From contig VWZX01001039.1 in assembly GCA_013399015.1 (NCBI GenBank), positions 330,762 through 394,761 of the forward strand: DNA of 64,000 nucleotides, in the 5' to 3' direction. The stretch is from Galbula dea. Lineage: Eukaryota; Chordata; Aves; Piciformes; Galbulidae. Every line of letters starts with the position of its first letter. Position 1 is the first letter of the stretch. The notes below the pieces were generated by a model, which saw nothing but the letters and a program-made list of their open reading frames with translations, ran no database searches and was not told the DNA's origin. Shown here piece after piece: positions 50,501-62,500 of this stretch. The position numbers and the translations under genes were made by a program.

Positions 50501-53500
50501 TCAGAGAAGGAAGTGCCAAAATTGAAGTCAGGACCTCTTTGAAGCACACTTCATGTAGGCTGAGTGCACAGAGGAAACCTGAAGTACAGGAATTAGGGAC
50601 CTGCTGAATCATGAACTGACTGACTGCTCCTTCCTGCCTCCTCTGTAATGTTTTACCGATTAGAATGGTAGGAAAATATGGAAAGTTGAAGCTGGAAAGA
50701 GAACTGAACTTGGGGGACATCAAACCTGTGCTTTAGGAAGGTATCCTAATGCCTGGACTGTGAAGCAGGATCTTCTTGCTCTCCTTTCCTGTCCTGGAGC
50801 TTTCATACAAAGCAAACACAGTGGAGAATCATGACTTGCTTGAAATGCAGCTGGAGAATTGAAGGTAGCTGAATTGTCAGGAACGTGCAATTCAAGGCAG
50901 CAGTTGTCTAACATCCACCTCTGTGGTTAGGACTGTGTTGAGGGGGAGGGATGTCCTGCACAGGTCAGTGAGCTGGACTCCATGATCCTCCTCAGTCTTT
51001 TCCAGCTCTGTAGATACTATGTCATGTTACTGAAGAGTGTTTGTTACAAGCAGTAGAGGTGTGTGTGGTTTTGGAAGTATTCAAGCCAACTTTGCACACT
51101 GAAATCCCAAATAGAATTTGAAAAGTGACTTGGAGTTCAACTTTGCTTCTCCTGTGTGTGCTGTGCAGGTACTTTGACGGCAACTTGGAGAAGCTCTTTG
51201 CAGAATGTCATGTCATTAACCCAAGTAAAAAGTCTCGGACGCGCCAGATGAACACGAGGTCATCAGCCCAGGACATGCCTTGTCAGATCTGCTACCTGAA
51301 CTACCCCAATTCGGTGAGTACCTGCCAGCCAAAGGGCTATCTGACCAGTAACTCCCCAAACTTTGCTAGCTGAAACTTAACATCTTGAGTGAAAGAGTGT
51401 CTATCACTTTTGCCATTGTATTTCCTAATCTGTAGCAGATGCATTAAAAACTGTGGTGAAGATTTGTTTGTTACAGGTCTTGTGTGCTGCACCTGATCAA
51501 GTGATGTGATAGGGGACCAGAGAATTAGGGTAGTGCTTTGTGTGTTGTCTTGAATTCTTACTCTGTGGTTTGATAAACTCCCTTTGTTTTCAAAATAAAC
51601 CTCAAGCAGTATTAGTTTACCCAAGCTGGGATTGGATTCCCAATGAAATATGATCCCTTCTGCAAAAGCCTTTGAAGGTGCAGGGATTTGGGCAGGAGTG
51701 GAGTGAATTTCTCCAGAAAAAAAGCAAGTGATTTTTACAAAGGGTCAGATACCAGTTGATATTGCAAACAAACCCCAGAATACCAGCATGGTGGGGGTTG
51801 GAAGGAACCTCCAGGAATCATCTAGTCCAACCTCCCTGATCAAGCAGGGTCACCCACAGCAGCTTCCCCAGGATCACCTCCAGCTGCCTTTGGAATCTCT
51901 CCCCACAAGGAGACTCCACAGCCTCTCAGAGCAGCCTGGGCCAGGGCTCCAACACCCTCACACTATACAAGTTTCTCCTCTTGGTCAGATGGAACCTCCT
52001 GGGTTCCAGTTTGTACCTGGACATTGCTGAAAAGAGCCTGACCTTTAAAAGCAAAGCAGCCCTTAGATAAGGCTTCCACTCTTGCTCTGGTAGTGTGATA
52101 GGAGCTTTTCAGCAAGAATGGAAGCCAGTATGAGTTTTGTGGTTTGAGTGACTGTGAAGACAGACCCTTGCTGCTGGAGCCTGACAGGAGGCCTTTACCT
52201 TGCTCTGAAGCAGACAGAGCAGAGCCCAGCCTCAGGCCACTGAGGTTCTCGGTGTTAAGTTCACTGATGCTCTTGGGCCAGTACCCACAAGCCTTCCTGC
52301 ATCTCCTTTTAAGCCTTTTATGCTGATTTCCTTTTTAGAGAATAACTGCAGAGGTGAATTGTTACTTGCTTTGCATAAAGAGGTGCTCTGAAAAAGGAAG
52401 ACAAGCTTGAGAATCTTGCTTGGCCAAATCCCTTGTGCTAAAATCCTATTGTTTAGTCACTGCTGAATTTCCACAGTAGTTGGTAAGGAAACTATTTTAG
52501 GCCATGCAACACTTAAATGAAAATAGGAGAAGGACTGAGGGGGGTGGAAGTGGGAGGTGACAGCTTCAGTTCTTAATGTCCATTTCCAGAAAAGGTCCTT
52601 TTGGAAACTTCCAATTTGGATTTTCTGTCCATAATGTGATGTTTTCCCCTTTTTAATGCAGTTGCTGCATTGAGTGGGAACACTATGCCCAGCGCTCACA
52701 ACTGGCAGGCCTTCCCTCTTGGTGGGGGTACACATGCTGCCTGGGAAGCAGCTTTCCTGCTGCTGGAAAGAACTGCATGAAGCACACTGAAACTTCTTGG
52801 GTTTGTAGTTCAAACAGCACATGAAATAGTTATGGCCCAGTTGTTAGGAGAGCAGTTCCTCAGCTGGAGCAGTGAGATGATGTGAATGAGAAGGGGTGTC
52901 TGGAGAAGAGCAGCCCCAGAGGGGATCTGCTCAGTGCTGAGCAAGAGCTAAAGGGTAGGTGACAAGAGGCTGGGGCCACACTTTGCTCAGTGGTGCCCAG
53001 GGACAGGCCAAGGGCACTGGGCACAAACTGGAACCTAGGAGGTTCCACCTAAAAGTAAGGAGAAACTTGTTTGGTGTGAGGGTGTTGGAGCCCTGGCCCA
53101 GGCTGCCCAGAGAGGTTGTGGAGTCTCCTTGTGTGGAGAGATTCCCAAGGCAGCTGGAGGTGATCCTGGGGAAGCTGCTGTGGGTGACCCTGATCTGCCA
53201 GGGAGGTTGGACTAGATGATCCTGAGAGGTCCCTTCTAACCCCCACCATGCTGGGATTCTGTCTCTGTTGCTAGTGTTGATTAGGTGGAGAGACAAGAGA
53301 GGGCAACCTCTCTTTCTTTACCATACATAAATGCTGGAGCATATAGGAAACCCAATTACTTCTATAGTGTCTCAGGTGACTGTTAGCCATCTGGGTTGAA
53401 ATCTGTTTTAATCAACACGGATTATAAATTCTACCATGTTATGTTCAATACCTAATATCTCAGCTTTTAAATCCTCTGCCACTGGTCAGCTTTTATTTTA

Positions 53501-56500
53501 TTCTTTTTTTCCCAAAAAAAAAAGCTGTAGCTTTTTTTTTTTCCTGAGAGTCCCTTTCAGCCTAGGGAAAGCTGAGGGTTTGGAGTTGTGCCTGTTAGGG
53601 AATTTGAGTGTACAGCTGTTACAACAGTGGGAGAGTCTGGAACATTCAGCCTCTTATGGGGCCATTGCAGGTGGCTATTTGTCTACCTTCTAAAGCACCT
53701 TCTTAAGAAATAAAGACTTCATAGCTCTTCAGTCATCTCCAAACAACTGCTGTTTGAGGTTTTCAGAAGCACCTGCAAATTGAGGCATGTGATGCTGTCA
53801 TGGCAGCCTGCACCCTGATGGTTTGGAGATGTAGTAGTCCCTCTGTGTCCCCTTGAACCAGTGTCAAGTCCCAGTAGTAATTTTGGGCAAGTCTTTTACT
53901 GGTGAAGACAGGAATGGAGAAGGTCATGGCTCTGCCTACCTCTTCTCTTGCATCTCACCCTTCAGGTTCCACTTCAGAGCAAGGGTGTTGTGGTGGGGGT
54001 GTCTGGGAAACACTCTGCTGTTATCCAAACCCTGTGTTTGTTCTGAGGACACAGAGATGATACAGTCTGCCAGTGCTATCATAATTACTAATGTAAAGAA
54101 AGCCTGAGTGAGGTGGTCATGGTAAACACATCTAGGAGCAGCTGATCCCTTCTTTGATCAGCTTGATGCTACCAGGAGAGCAGGGACAGGTATTGAATGG
54201 CAATGTGCTGCTGCTAGCACTTGGCTTTGCAGGAGAAGGAGGTGATGAGTGGAGATAGAGTGAAAGCAGAGCTGTCCCCTGGGATAACATGCAGCTTCAG
54301 AAGTCCCTGTTCCCCCTTGCACTTGCTGGTTTTGTGTCAGCTTAGCCAAAAATAATTGGGAACCCCCTCAAAGTAAAGAAATGGGTTGAAGGAGGCTCTG
54401 AATTCTTTGCAGCCTGGGAGGAAGAGTGGTGGCTGCCTTTTATCTGGGCATTCAGCAAAGCTTTTCACTGCATGGACTAAGTGGAACAAGTCTGAAATGA
54501 AGGCATCTGCTTACCTATGGTTTGCATTTAGATTTGTTAAGGGATGATCCCCTTGTCTATGCTTACTAATGGTTAGGGGACTGGAACATCTCTTATGGGG
54601 AAAGGCTGAGAGAGCTGGGGCTGGTTGGCCTGGAGAAGAGAAGACTGAGGGGTGGGTGTCAGGAGGATGGGGCCAGGCTTTTTTCAGTGGTGCCAGTGAC
54701 AGGCACAAACTGGAACATAGGAAGTTCCATCTTAACATAGGGAGGAACTTCTTTACTTTGAGGGTGGTGGAGCACAGGCCCAGGCTGCCTAGGGGGATGA
54801 TGGAGTCTCCATCTCTGGAGACATTCCAAACCTGCCTGGACACCATCCTGTGCAAGCTGCTGTAGGTGACCCTGCTGTGCCAGGGACTTGGACTAGATGA
54901 TCTCCAGAGGTCCCTTCCAACCTCTCTGATCTTCCAACATTCTCTGATTCTGTGATTCCCATCAGCTATAATTCTGGGGAAAGTCAGTGCTGTCTTCAGG
55001 CTGTGTGCTGTTGGCATCTTGGAAGTTAGAGATGCTGGGGCTTTTCTATTAACCCTGTGTCTGCAGGGGATGTCACTTGGCCACATCATCATCTGTGAAG
55101 CATCAAATACTTTTTTAGATAGCTCAGTAATGGTTCAAAAAAATGGGAAGGTATTTTTTCCCACTCTTGGAGTTGGTGTAGCTGTCAGCCCCCTCTGTAC
55201 TTGAGGCATGGTGCTGGCAGGACACAGCATTCTGATATTTGTTTGTTCCAAAGAAAGCACAGGTTTGGGTTGGTATTCCTAGTTTGGAATGAAGTCAGAC
55301 GCTCAGCTCACTGCTTGCTGACTGCTCAGGTCTTGCTGCTGCTGGAGGTAAGTGCTCTCTGGCAGGGCTGTGGGAAGAGCAGGCAGAGCTGAGCCTTGTG
55401 GCTGTGGAACATCAGTACGCACTTGTAAGCCTCGGGTTCCAACCTGTGTCCTCGTTGATGGCAGGAGTGCCAGGCAAGCATGAATCAGACAGTGGTGAGG
55501 CCATGGGAAGAAGGTGCTAACCAACACCTGCCCTGTGCAACCTGAGTGCTGCAGCCCCCAGAGATGAGCCTAACCTCACTAAGCCACCAGTGTCAGGTGG
55601 ACAAAATGGTCAGCGTGGTGGTGGCTGTAATCTTCAGTCTGAAGGGCCAAGGAGGCACTTTGGGAAGAACATTGTTTCCTTAAAATGATTAACAGCAGAC
55701 TGCTGCTGTTTGGGGCTGTTCAGAGGATAGCAGCTTGCTTTCAGCCAACTTGATGGTATCTCAGGGTGGAGCTCTTGTTTGATATTGCTGGCTGAGAATA
55801 AGACTGTGTGAAAAGCAAAGCCATCAGCTAGTAACCTGCACAGTGGTGTGAGTGAACTGCTCTAAATATAGTTTGTCCTTGCTCCTGGCTCTGGGTATAA
55901 AATAACTTTAAGTTGACCTTAAAAAAAGGAACTTAATTTCAGTCTTTCCTCAGCAGTGTTTGCTTCTCCACCCCTTGTGTAACCATTGGGTCTCAGATGG
56001 TATCTTGATATGCTCTGTGTGGGTGATGCACACATAGATGAAGTTGCCCTTGTTGCTTTCTGCAGCAGCTAATCATTATTGGACTTTATTTAGTGATTTA
56101 CACCTGCCAATTAGGATCTGTAGTGTCTTCATCTGATGAGAGCATCTGGGTTTCAGGGGGAAGTTTACCAAGCAAGTTGGCAAGCTTTGTGCACATGCCT
56201 TCAAAGTTAAGTGCACGCAATTGTAGTGCTCACCAGTAATGCAGACTGGTCACTGTTCCCTGTACAAGAGGCAGCTAAATTATTGCTTGTGCATAGCTGA
56301 TGTGCATGTTCTCCAGAATCTCCATCTCTGGAGACTTTCCAAACCTGCCTGGACGCCATCCTGGGCAACCTGCTCTAGGTGAACCTCCTCTGACAGAAGG
56401 GTTGGACTAGATGATCTCCAGAGGTCCCTTCCAATCCCCTAACATTCGGTGATTCTGGCCCTTCTGGGCAGCACCTGCAAGTGGAAAAACAGGAGGAAAG

Positions 56501-59500
56501 ATGTCTCTGTATCCTCTTCCAACTGTGACTTGTTTGGTGTTGCATCTGTTTTACTCATCTGCAAGAGTAAAGCAGGTGAGAGCCATGCTGTGCTCAGGAT
56601 GGAGACATCAGCCACACCTTTCCTCACCCCAAGGGCTGGGGATTGAAGCCTGCCTTGGAAAGCATGACTAAAGCTGCATTGGCAGTGTTCTGTAGTGGGG
56701 ATGATGCAAAGTAAAAAAGCAGGAGTGTCTCGAGTCTGGCGTGGGGGATGAGATGCGATAGAGCACACGGTGCCAAGAAGGGTGAAGCCATGGAGTGAAG
56801 CCATGTGACAGAATGAGCCAAGCTCTTGTGTTCTTTGTTGTTGCAGTACTTTACTGGCCTGGAGTGTGGACACAAGTTCTGTATGCAGTGCTGGAGTGAA
56901 TATTTAACTACCAAAATAATGGAGGAAGGCATGGGACAGGTAAAATGTCAACTCACCTACCCCATGGCTTATTTCTGGAAACTCTGTGTATTGGAGAGGA
57001 GAGGGCAGGAAAAGGGAGAATTCTTCCCTGCTAAAGGTTAAAAACCCCCACAAAAGAACAGGAAGGAAAATCCAAGCCCCAGAGCTTTTGGGGGCTGCAG
57101 TCTTTGTCACTGGTAAAGCTGGAGAGGGAGGGAGCTACATGGAGGTAGAGCAGGAATCTGCTCTGGGTGGGAGGAATCGTGCTGTGCACGGTGGCACATC
57201 TGGGGTGTCATAATAGAGCCCATGTACTATTTTTGCGCTGGATTGTAGTCAGGTTTGTGGCCTTGGAGTTCTTTGTGGTGCAAAACTAGGATAAACACTG
57301 TTCCTTTGATGACCTTTCTGGTTTTTTTTTTTCAGACCATCTCATGCCCTGCTCATGGCTGTGATATCTTAGTCGATGACAATACAGTTATGTAAGTATG
57401 ATGAGCTGCTACCTCTTGGCTTTTGTCTGTTTTTCTAGTTGGTTATTCAGGTAGTGCCTTGTAAAAAAACTGCAAGAGAGGCTTTTAGGCAGCAGAGAGC
57501 TCAGTCTTGAACTGTCTATTTTGATACCTGTATGTCTATTAATTTCCTGTATAGCTCTGCAAAACCCATGCCTCAGTGCATGAAGGTAAGACTCCTTGAC
57601 CAGTTTGGTCAGGGTGACAACAGAATAAAGACCAGGCAGTTTTTTCAAACCCTGTTTAACTGCCTTCTGCATTTTATTTCCTTTGACTTAGGCAGGAATT
57701 TAGGACTTCTCACCTATGTGAACCCACTGGTTCACCAAGTCCTATAGCTGTAGTTAATACATGAGTCAGAGGAAAGAAGTCGTGTCTGGGGTAGGATGTG
57801 GTTTATGCCCTCTGATAGAAAGCAGTTGACCCTCAAACATAAGATATGATGAAGCTGGTCTGCCAGCCTGTGTGTGTCACTTTGCTTATGAAGCTGTCCA
57901 GCTGTAGGATGACTGCTCATACATGGTGGAGCAGTGAATTCCATGAGCTTCCTCTCTTATGTTGGGTGATGCTACTGCATGAGTAATATCCTTCATAATT
58001 CTGGACCTTGACTAAGTCAATTTTAATTCTTCATGCTAAAAAACATCTAAATAGAAGCTTATTCTCTTACCTTATTCCTTCCTTCCTGAAGTCTGACTCA
58101 CTCATTGATATTAATTTGCTGGGTTTTATATTGGTTGCTTTCAGAGTAGTGATTTCCCATCCTCTCTGCATTAGTGGCTCTATGTTAGTCATGAAGTGTG
58201 GGCTGGATAGAAGTGGAAGGAGCTGAAAGGTTTCCATGTCCTTTTGAGGGGTGAATTGTAGTGTTCCTTGGGTGGAAACTGAACTGAAGTTGGCATAATA
58301 TCTGGAGTCAAGTCATGATATCGAGTCATCTTGAGTGACTTGGTGGAGAGTTTTGTTTACTGGAGTCTGAACTCAAGTTGTGGGTTTTCTACACTCTCAG
58401 CATGAAATTTCTGGAGTGTTTTTGTGATTGCAACAGTTGGAATAAGTTGTTCCAATAGTGCCTGTAGAGCAGACTAGGTGAAGCCTTTGGAGGCCATGGT
58501 GGTAGCTGTAGCCAGGAAAGATGGAAGAGGAGGAGAGCAGTGCTGGTTTTTGCTGTTGTGGGTTCTGGTACTGCTGCTTCATAGTAGGAGGTCCAACTAG
58601 CCTTGGTTTCACTACGTGGTTTTATAGCACAGGAAACCATGATGTTGAGATGAATCAGGAATTGGACCGGATGATCTTTGTGAGTCCGTTCCAACTTGGG
58701 ATAGTCTGATTCCATAATCTGTGCAGACCTCAATTCAATGCCATGTGCTGTGGAATTTTCCCTTGCCTAGAAATGGTAGAGATACCTGGGGCCTGTGCTA
58801 GCACAGTGGCATCTAGGGGGTAAAACAAACAACTTTCCTTTGTCCAAGTACAACTAGAAATGTTTTGTAGAGGGAAAAATCCACCTTGCCCTGATCTTAC
58901 AGGGGGCATCTGGAATGTCTGGGGGAGGAAGGTGCTGGTTTTTTTTTATTTTTGCAAAAGCCTAATGTTTTCTTTTAGAAACAAAGATGGCCAAGAGCAG
59001 CAATCTTAGGAAGTGGCTTAAATAAAAATGTAACTAAGCCTGACTGGAATCTGTACCTCCATGTTCTACATTATTCTTTTTTTTTGGGCCTCTCACTCCA
59101 AGAAGGACTTTGAGGTACTGGAGTGTTTCCAGAGAAGGGCAAGGAAGCTGGTGAAGGCTCTAGAGCACAAGTGTTGTGAGGAGCAGCTGAGGGAACTGGG
59201 GTTGTTAAACCTGGAGAAGAGGAGGCTCAGGGGAGACCTTCTCACTCTCTCCCAACTCCCTGAAAGGAGGTTGGAGCCAGGTGAGGGTTGGTCTCTTATC
59301 CCATGTAAAAAGCACCAGGATGAGAGGAAACAGCCTCAAGTTGCACCTGGAGAGCTTTTGATTAGGTGTTAGGAAAAATGTCTTCCCTGTGAGAGTGGTT
59401 AAGCATTGGCCCAGGCTGCCCAGGGCAATGGTGGAGTCACCACCCCTGGAGGTGTTAATAAAATATGGAGATGTGGTGCTGAGGGCCATAGTTTAGTGGT

Positions 59501-62500
59501 GACTCGGCAGTGTTTGGTTAACAGTTGGACTTGATGATCTTGGAGGTCTTTTGCAATGTTAACAAGTCTAGGATTCAATGTTTGACCTCTCACATCATGT
59601 ACATTTTGCTAATTCTACTGCTTGGTGTCTGAGGAGTTTGTTGTGTCCCAATGGAACAGAAGTGTGGTGTGGTCTGGTGAAGGACTGTTCCCATCTTTGG
59701 GTGCATTGTTGAGTTTGTAGTTCTGAACTGATCTGTCAGAAGAGATGAAGGGGTAAGGTTTTCTTTTCACCCAGCTGGCTTTGCCATCCTGGCTTCTTTG
59801 GTGAGGTTGCCTTTTATACCTCTTGTCTCACAGAGGAATGTACCCCAGAGTATGGCTTCTGGGCACTGGGAATGGATTTCATCTCAATTTCTCTAGTTTC
59901 ATACACCATTTCTCAAAAGACAATAACATACTGAGCAGAGTTCTTGAAGCTCTTGACCCCAGGGGTGCTGTGGAACTGCTGGTTATCCTAGAGCAGGTGA
60001 GGCTGCTAATGTGGAGTCATCGTAGGTAGCTGGGTAAGCAAAAACCAGTGGGCTGCATGCTCCATGTGCTCTGGTGAGTTATGGCATTGCTTACTCCTCA
60101 TGTGATTCCAGTTCCTGATACATGCACTACATTTTGAATGTGACATTTATCCCTGCCAGGCAGGGGGGTTGGAACTAGATGATCTTTGAGGTCCCTTCCA
60201 ACTCTGACAATCGTATGATCCTATGTCTTGAAGACTAGGTATGGAGTAAGAAAAGGAAATCTACCATTTCTATCATAAGTTCAAATTGGTTTTTTCATCC
60301 TTCAGTAGGTTTCACTCCAGAACTGCAGTCTGGCCATGGCCATGGGCTTGCCAAGATGCTTTAGCAGCTGAGTTGGTTTATTTTAGCACTGGGAATTTAG
60401 TTGTCACGTGCTGTGCTTCTATAATAATAACCATCATGGTGAGGAGCCTCCCAGACTGCTGAGGGCTAGGATTTATGCAACATCACATCATCACATGTGC
60501 TGTTCTTCAACAAAGGTTGGTTTGATGAGATGCAGGAGTACACTTGATTTTTTTTTTTTTTTTTTTTTTAATTNNNNNNNNNNNNNNNNNNTTTTTATTT
60601 TTTGGTTGCACCCTGAAATGGCTAGTCTCTGAATTGGAGTATTTCTGTCTGATATGGCCTGTGTGAAGCTGTATTCCCCAGGATGATTGAAACCAAATAC
60701 CACTCAGTGTGGTATTACTAGTCCAGCTTTATATTTATGACACTTGAGGCAGAACTGGAGGATGTATAGACAGCAATACATCATTAAAGGAGGTGGAGTG
60801 CATCTAGGCTGGCCCAGGCTGCAAGTGCCAAGTTGGTGTGTCCAGGAGAACAGTGGTCACCGTGGTTTTAAAGCATTCCATTGATCTAGTTTCCTTCTGC
60901 TCCCCTGCTTCTGAGCTGACTGACTGACTTTCAGGTTGATGTTGGGTACACACTAGGTGATGTTGAATTGAAATCAGCTTTGATTTTATGGTAAATAGAT
61001 GAAAACAATCTCAACTTTTAAACTGAAGCTGTAGTGTTCCTCTGAAACCCAGGTAACATTAGGGCTACCAAAGTTACCAACTGCACAGCAGTTGTTGGGG
61101 AGGTTTTTCAAAGGGATTTGCCACCAAATGTGCATGTGGAATGTCAATTAATTAATAAAACTGTTTGTTTCTTGGGCTGTTCAGGAAAGTGGTTTTAAAT
61201 CAAAATCCTCCACCAAAAACTCAGTTCTTTTGAACTGTGTGAGCTTTCTGGAAGCTTCTGAAGCTAATATTAGAAGAGAAATACAGTTTTTGTAGTTTTA
61301 GTAATAATAAATGATACAACAAAGAAATAAGAGAACAGGTAAGTGCCAAAAAGAAGTACCTACAAACACAGGAGGAGGAATCAAACCCGTTTGTCTGTCT
61401 CAAGTTGCTGGCTGTGGAGAAAAGGAATGTTTTGCTACAATAATGCTTCTGCTTTTTCCCTTTCCCCAGGCGTCTGATCACAGATTCCAAGGTTAAATTA
61501 AAGTACCAGCATTTAATAACCAATAGTTTTGTAGAGGTGAGTTCTGATCTGAAATTGTAATGGTTTCTAGGTTTTTTGTCTCTTGTATGTACCAAACCAG
61601 AGAAGTGGAGCTTGTTTGTAGCTGTAGAGCAGAGGTTTTGCATAGTCTCTAATCAAGACCTTCTTGTGGCCTTCCAGGATCTGGAAGGGGCCTGCAAGAA
61701 AGCTGGGGAGGGACTTTTTAGGATGTTAGATAGTGATAGGACTAGGGGGAATGGATATAAATTAGAGGAGGGGAGATTTAGATTGGGTATTAGGAGGAAG
61801 TTCTTCACTGTTAGGGTGGTGAGACACTGAAACAGGTTGCCCAGAGAGGCTGTGGAAGCTCCATCCCTGGAAGTTTTAGGGCCAGGCTGGATGGGGCTGT
61901 GGGCAACCTGATCTAGTGGGAGGTGTCCCTGCCAGGCAGGGGGGTTGGAACTAGATGATCTTGAAGGTTCCTTCCAACTCTGACAGTTCTATGATTGTAT
62001 GATTTTAAGTGTGACAAGAAGTTAGGGTTATTTTACAGCCTCTTTAATTATAGGTACAGCTGTAGCAAAATATTTTAAACCTACAGAACAAAAGACCTTG
62101 AGATCCAGCGAGAAGCAGTTGTAAAGAGAATGCAAGAGCTGTTCAATACATAGGTTCTGAGGAGCACTTAATATTTAGAGTTCTTGAAGGATACTTGAGA
62201 TGCTTCAGATTGAAAACCAGAAAACATTGTTGTAAACAAGAACATGCCTTAGATATTTGCCATGAGGTAAAGCTGCAAAATTGCTTTAGGCAAAATACCA
62301 ATAGCTTTGCAACCTCAAAATCAGAATAAACTTGGGAGAAAGTTGCTTTGGCAGATGTTTCCACTGATCCTAATTTCCCAGTTGGGTGCACTCAGATTCA
62401 CTGTGGAGCCTAGGTTGTTACTGGGACCAAGGTTTCATTCCTTGTTTGAAGTGATGGATGCAGTGGTTTGGGGGTTTTAGTTGGTCTTTTATTTTAAATG

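Larger units (their letters stand above)
42476..51168. other. ARIH1 intron 2, 8.7 kb
   Basis: Recognised contents are CR1 fragments at 44335, 45363 and 49430 and a weak CR1-like end at 50950. The block at about 47040-48130 is purine-rich and looks like degenerate coding or old repeat DNA, but I cannot assign it. A short GA run at about 50228-50247 precedes an A run. Otherwise nothing recognised. Confidence 0.8.
51314..56846. other. ARIH1 intron 3, 5.5 kb
   Basis: Holds four CR1 copies: one minus (51774), then three plus (52899, 54570, 56315). A T-rich and A-rich patch lies near 53500-53545. The stretches 53.3-54.5 and 55.0-56.3 kb contain nothing recognised. Confidence 0.8.
57392..61469. other. 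ARIH1 intron 5, 4.1 kb
   Basis: Contains three plus-strand CR1 pieces (58655, 59086, 60148) and the assembly gap at 60574-60591. The stretches 57.4-58.6 and 60.6-61.4 kb show nothing recognised. Confidence 0.8.
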
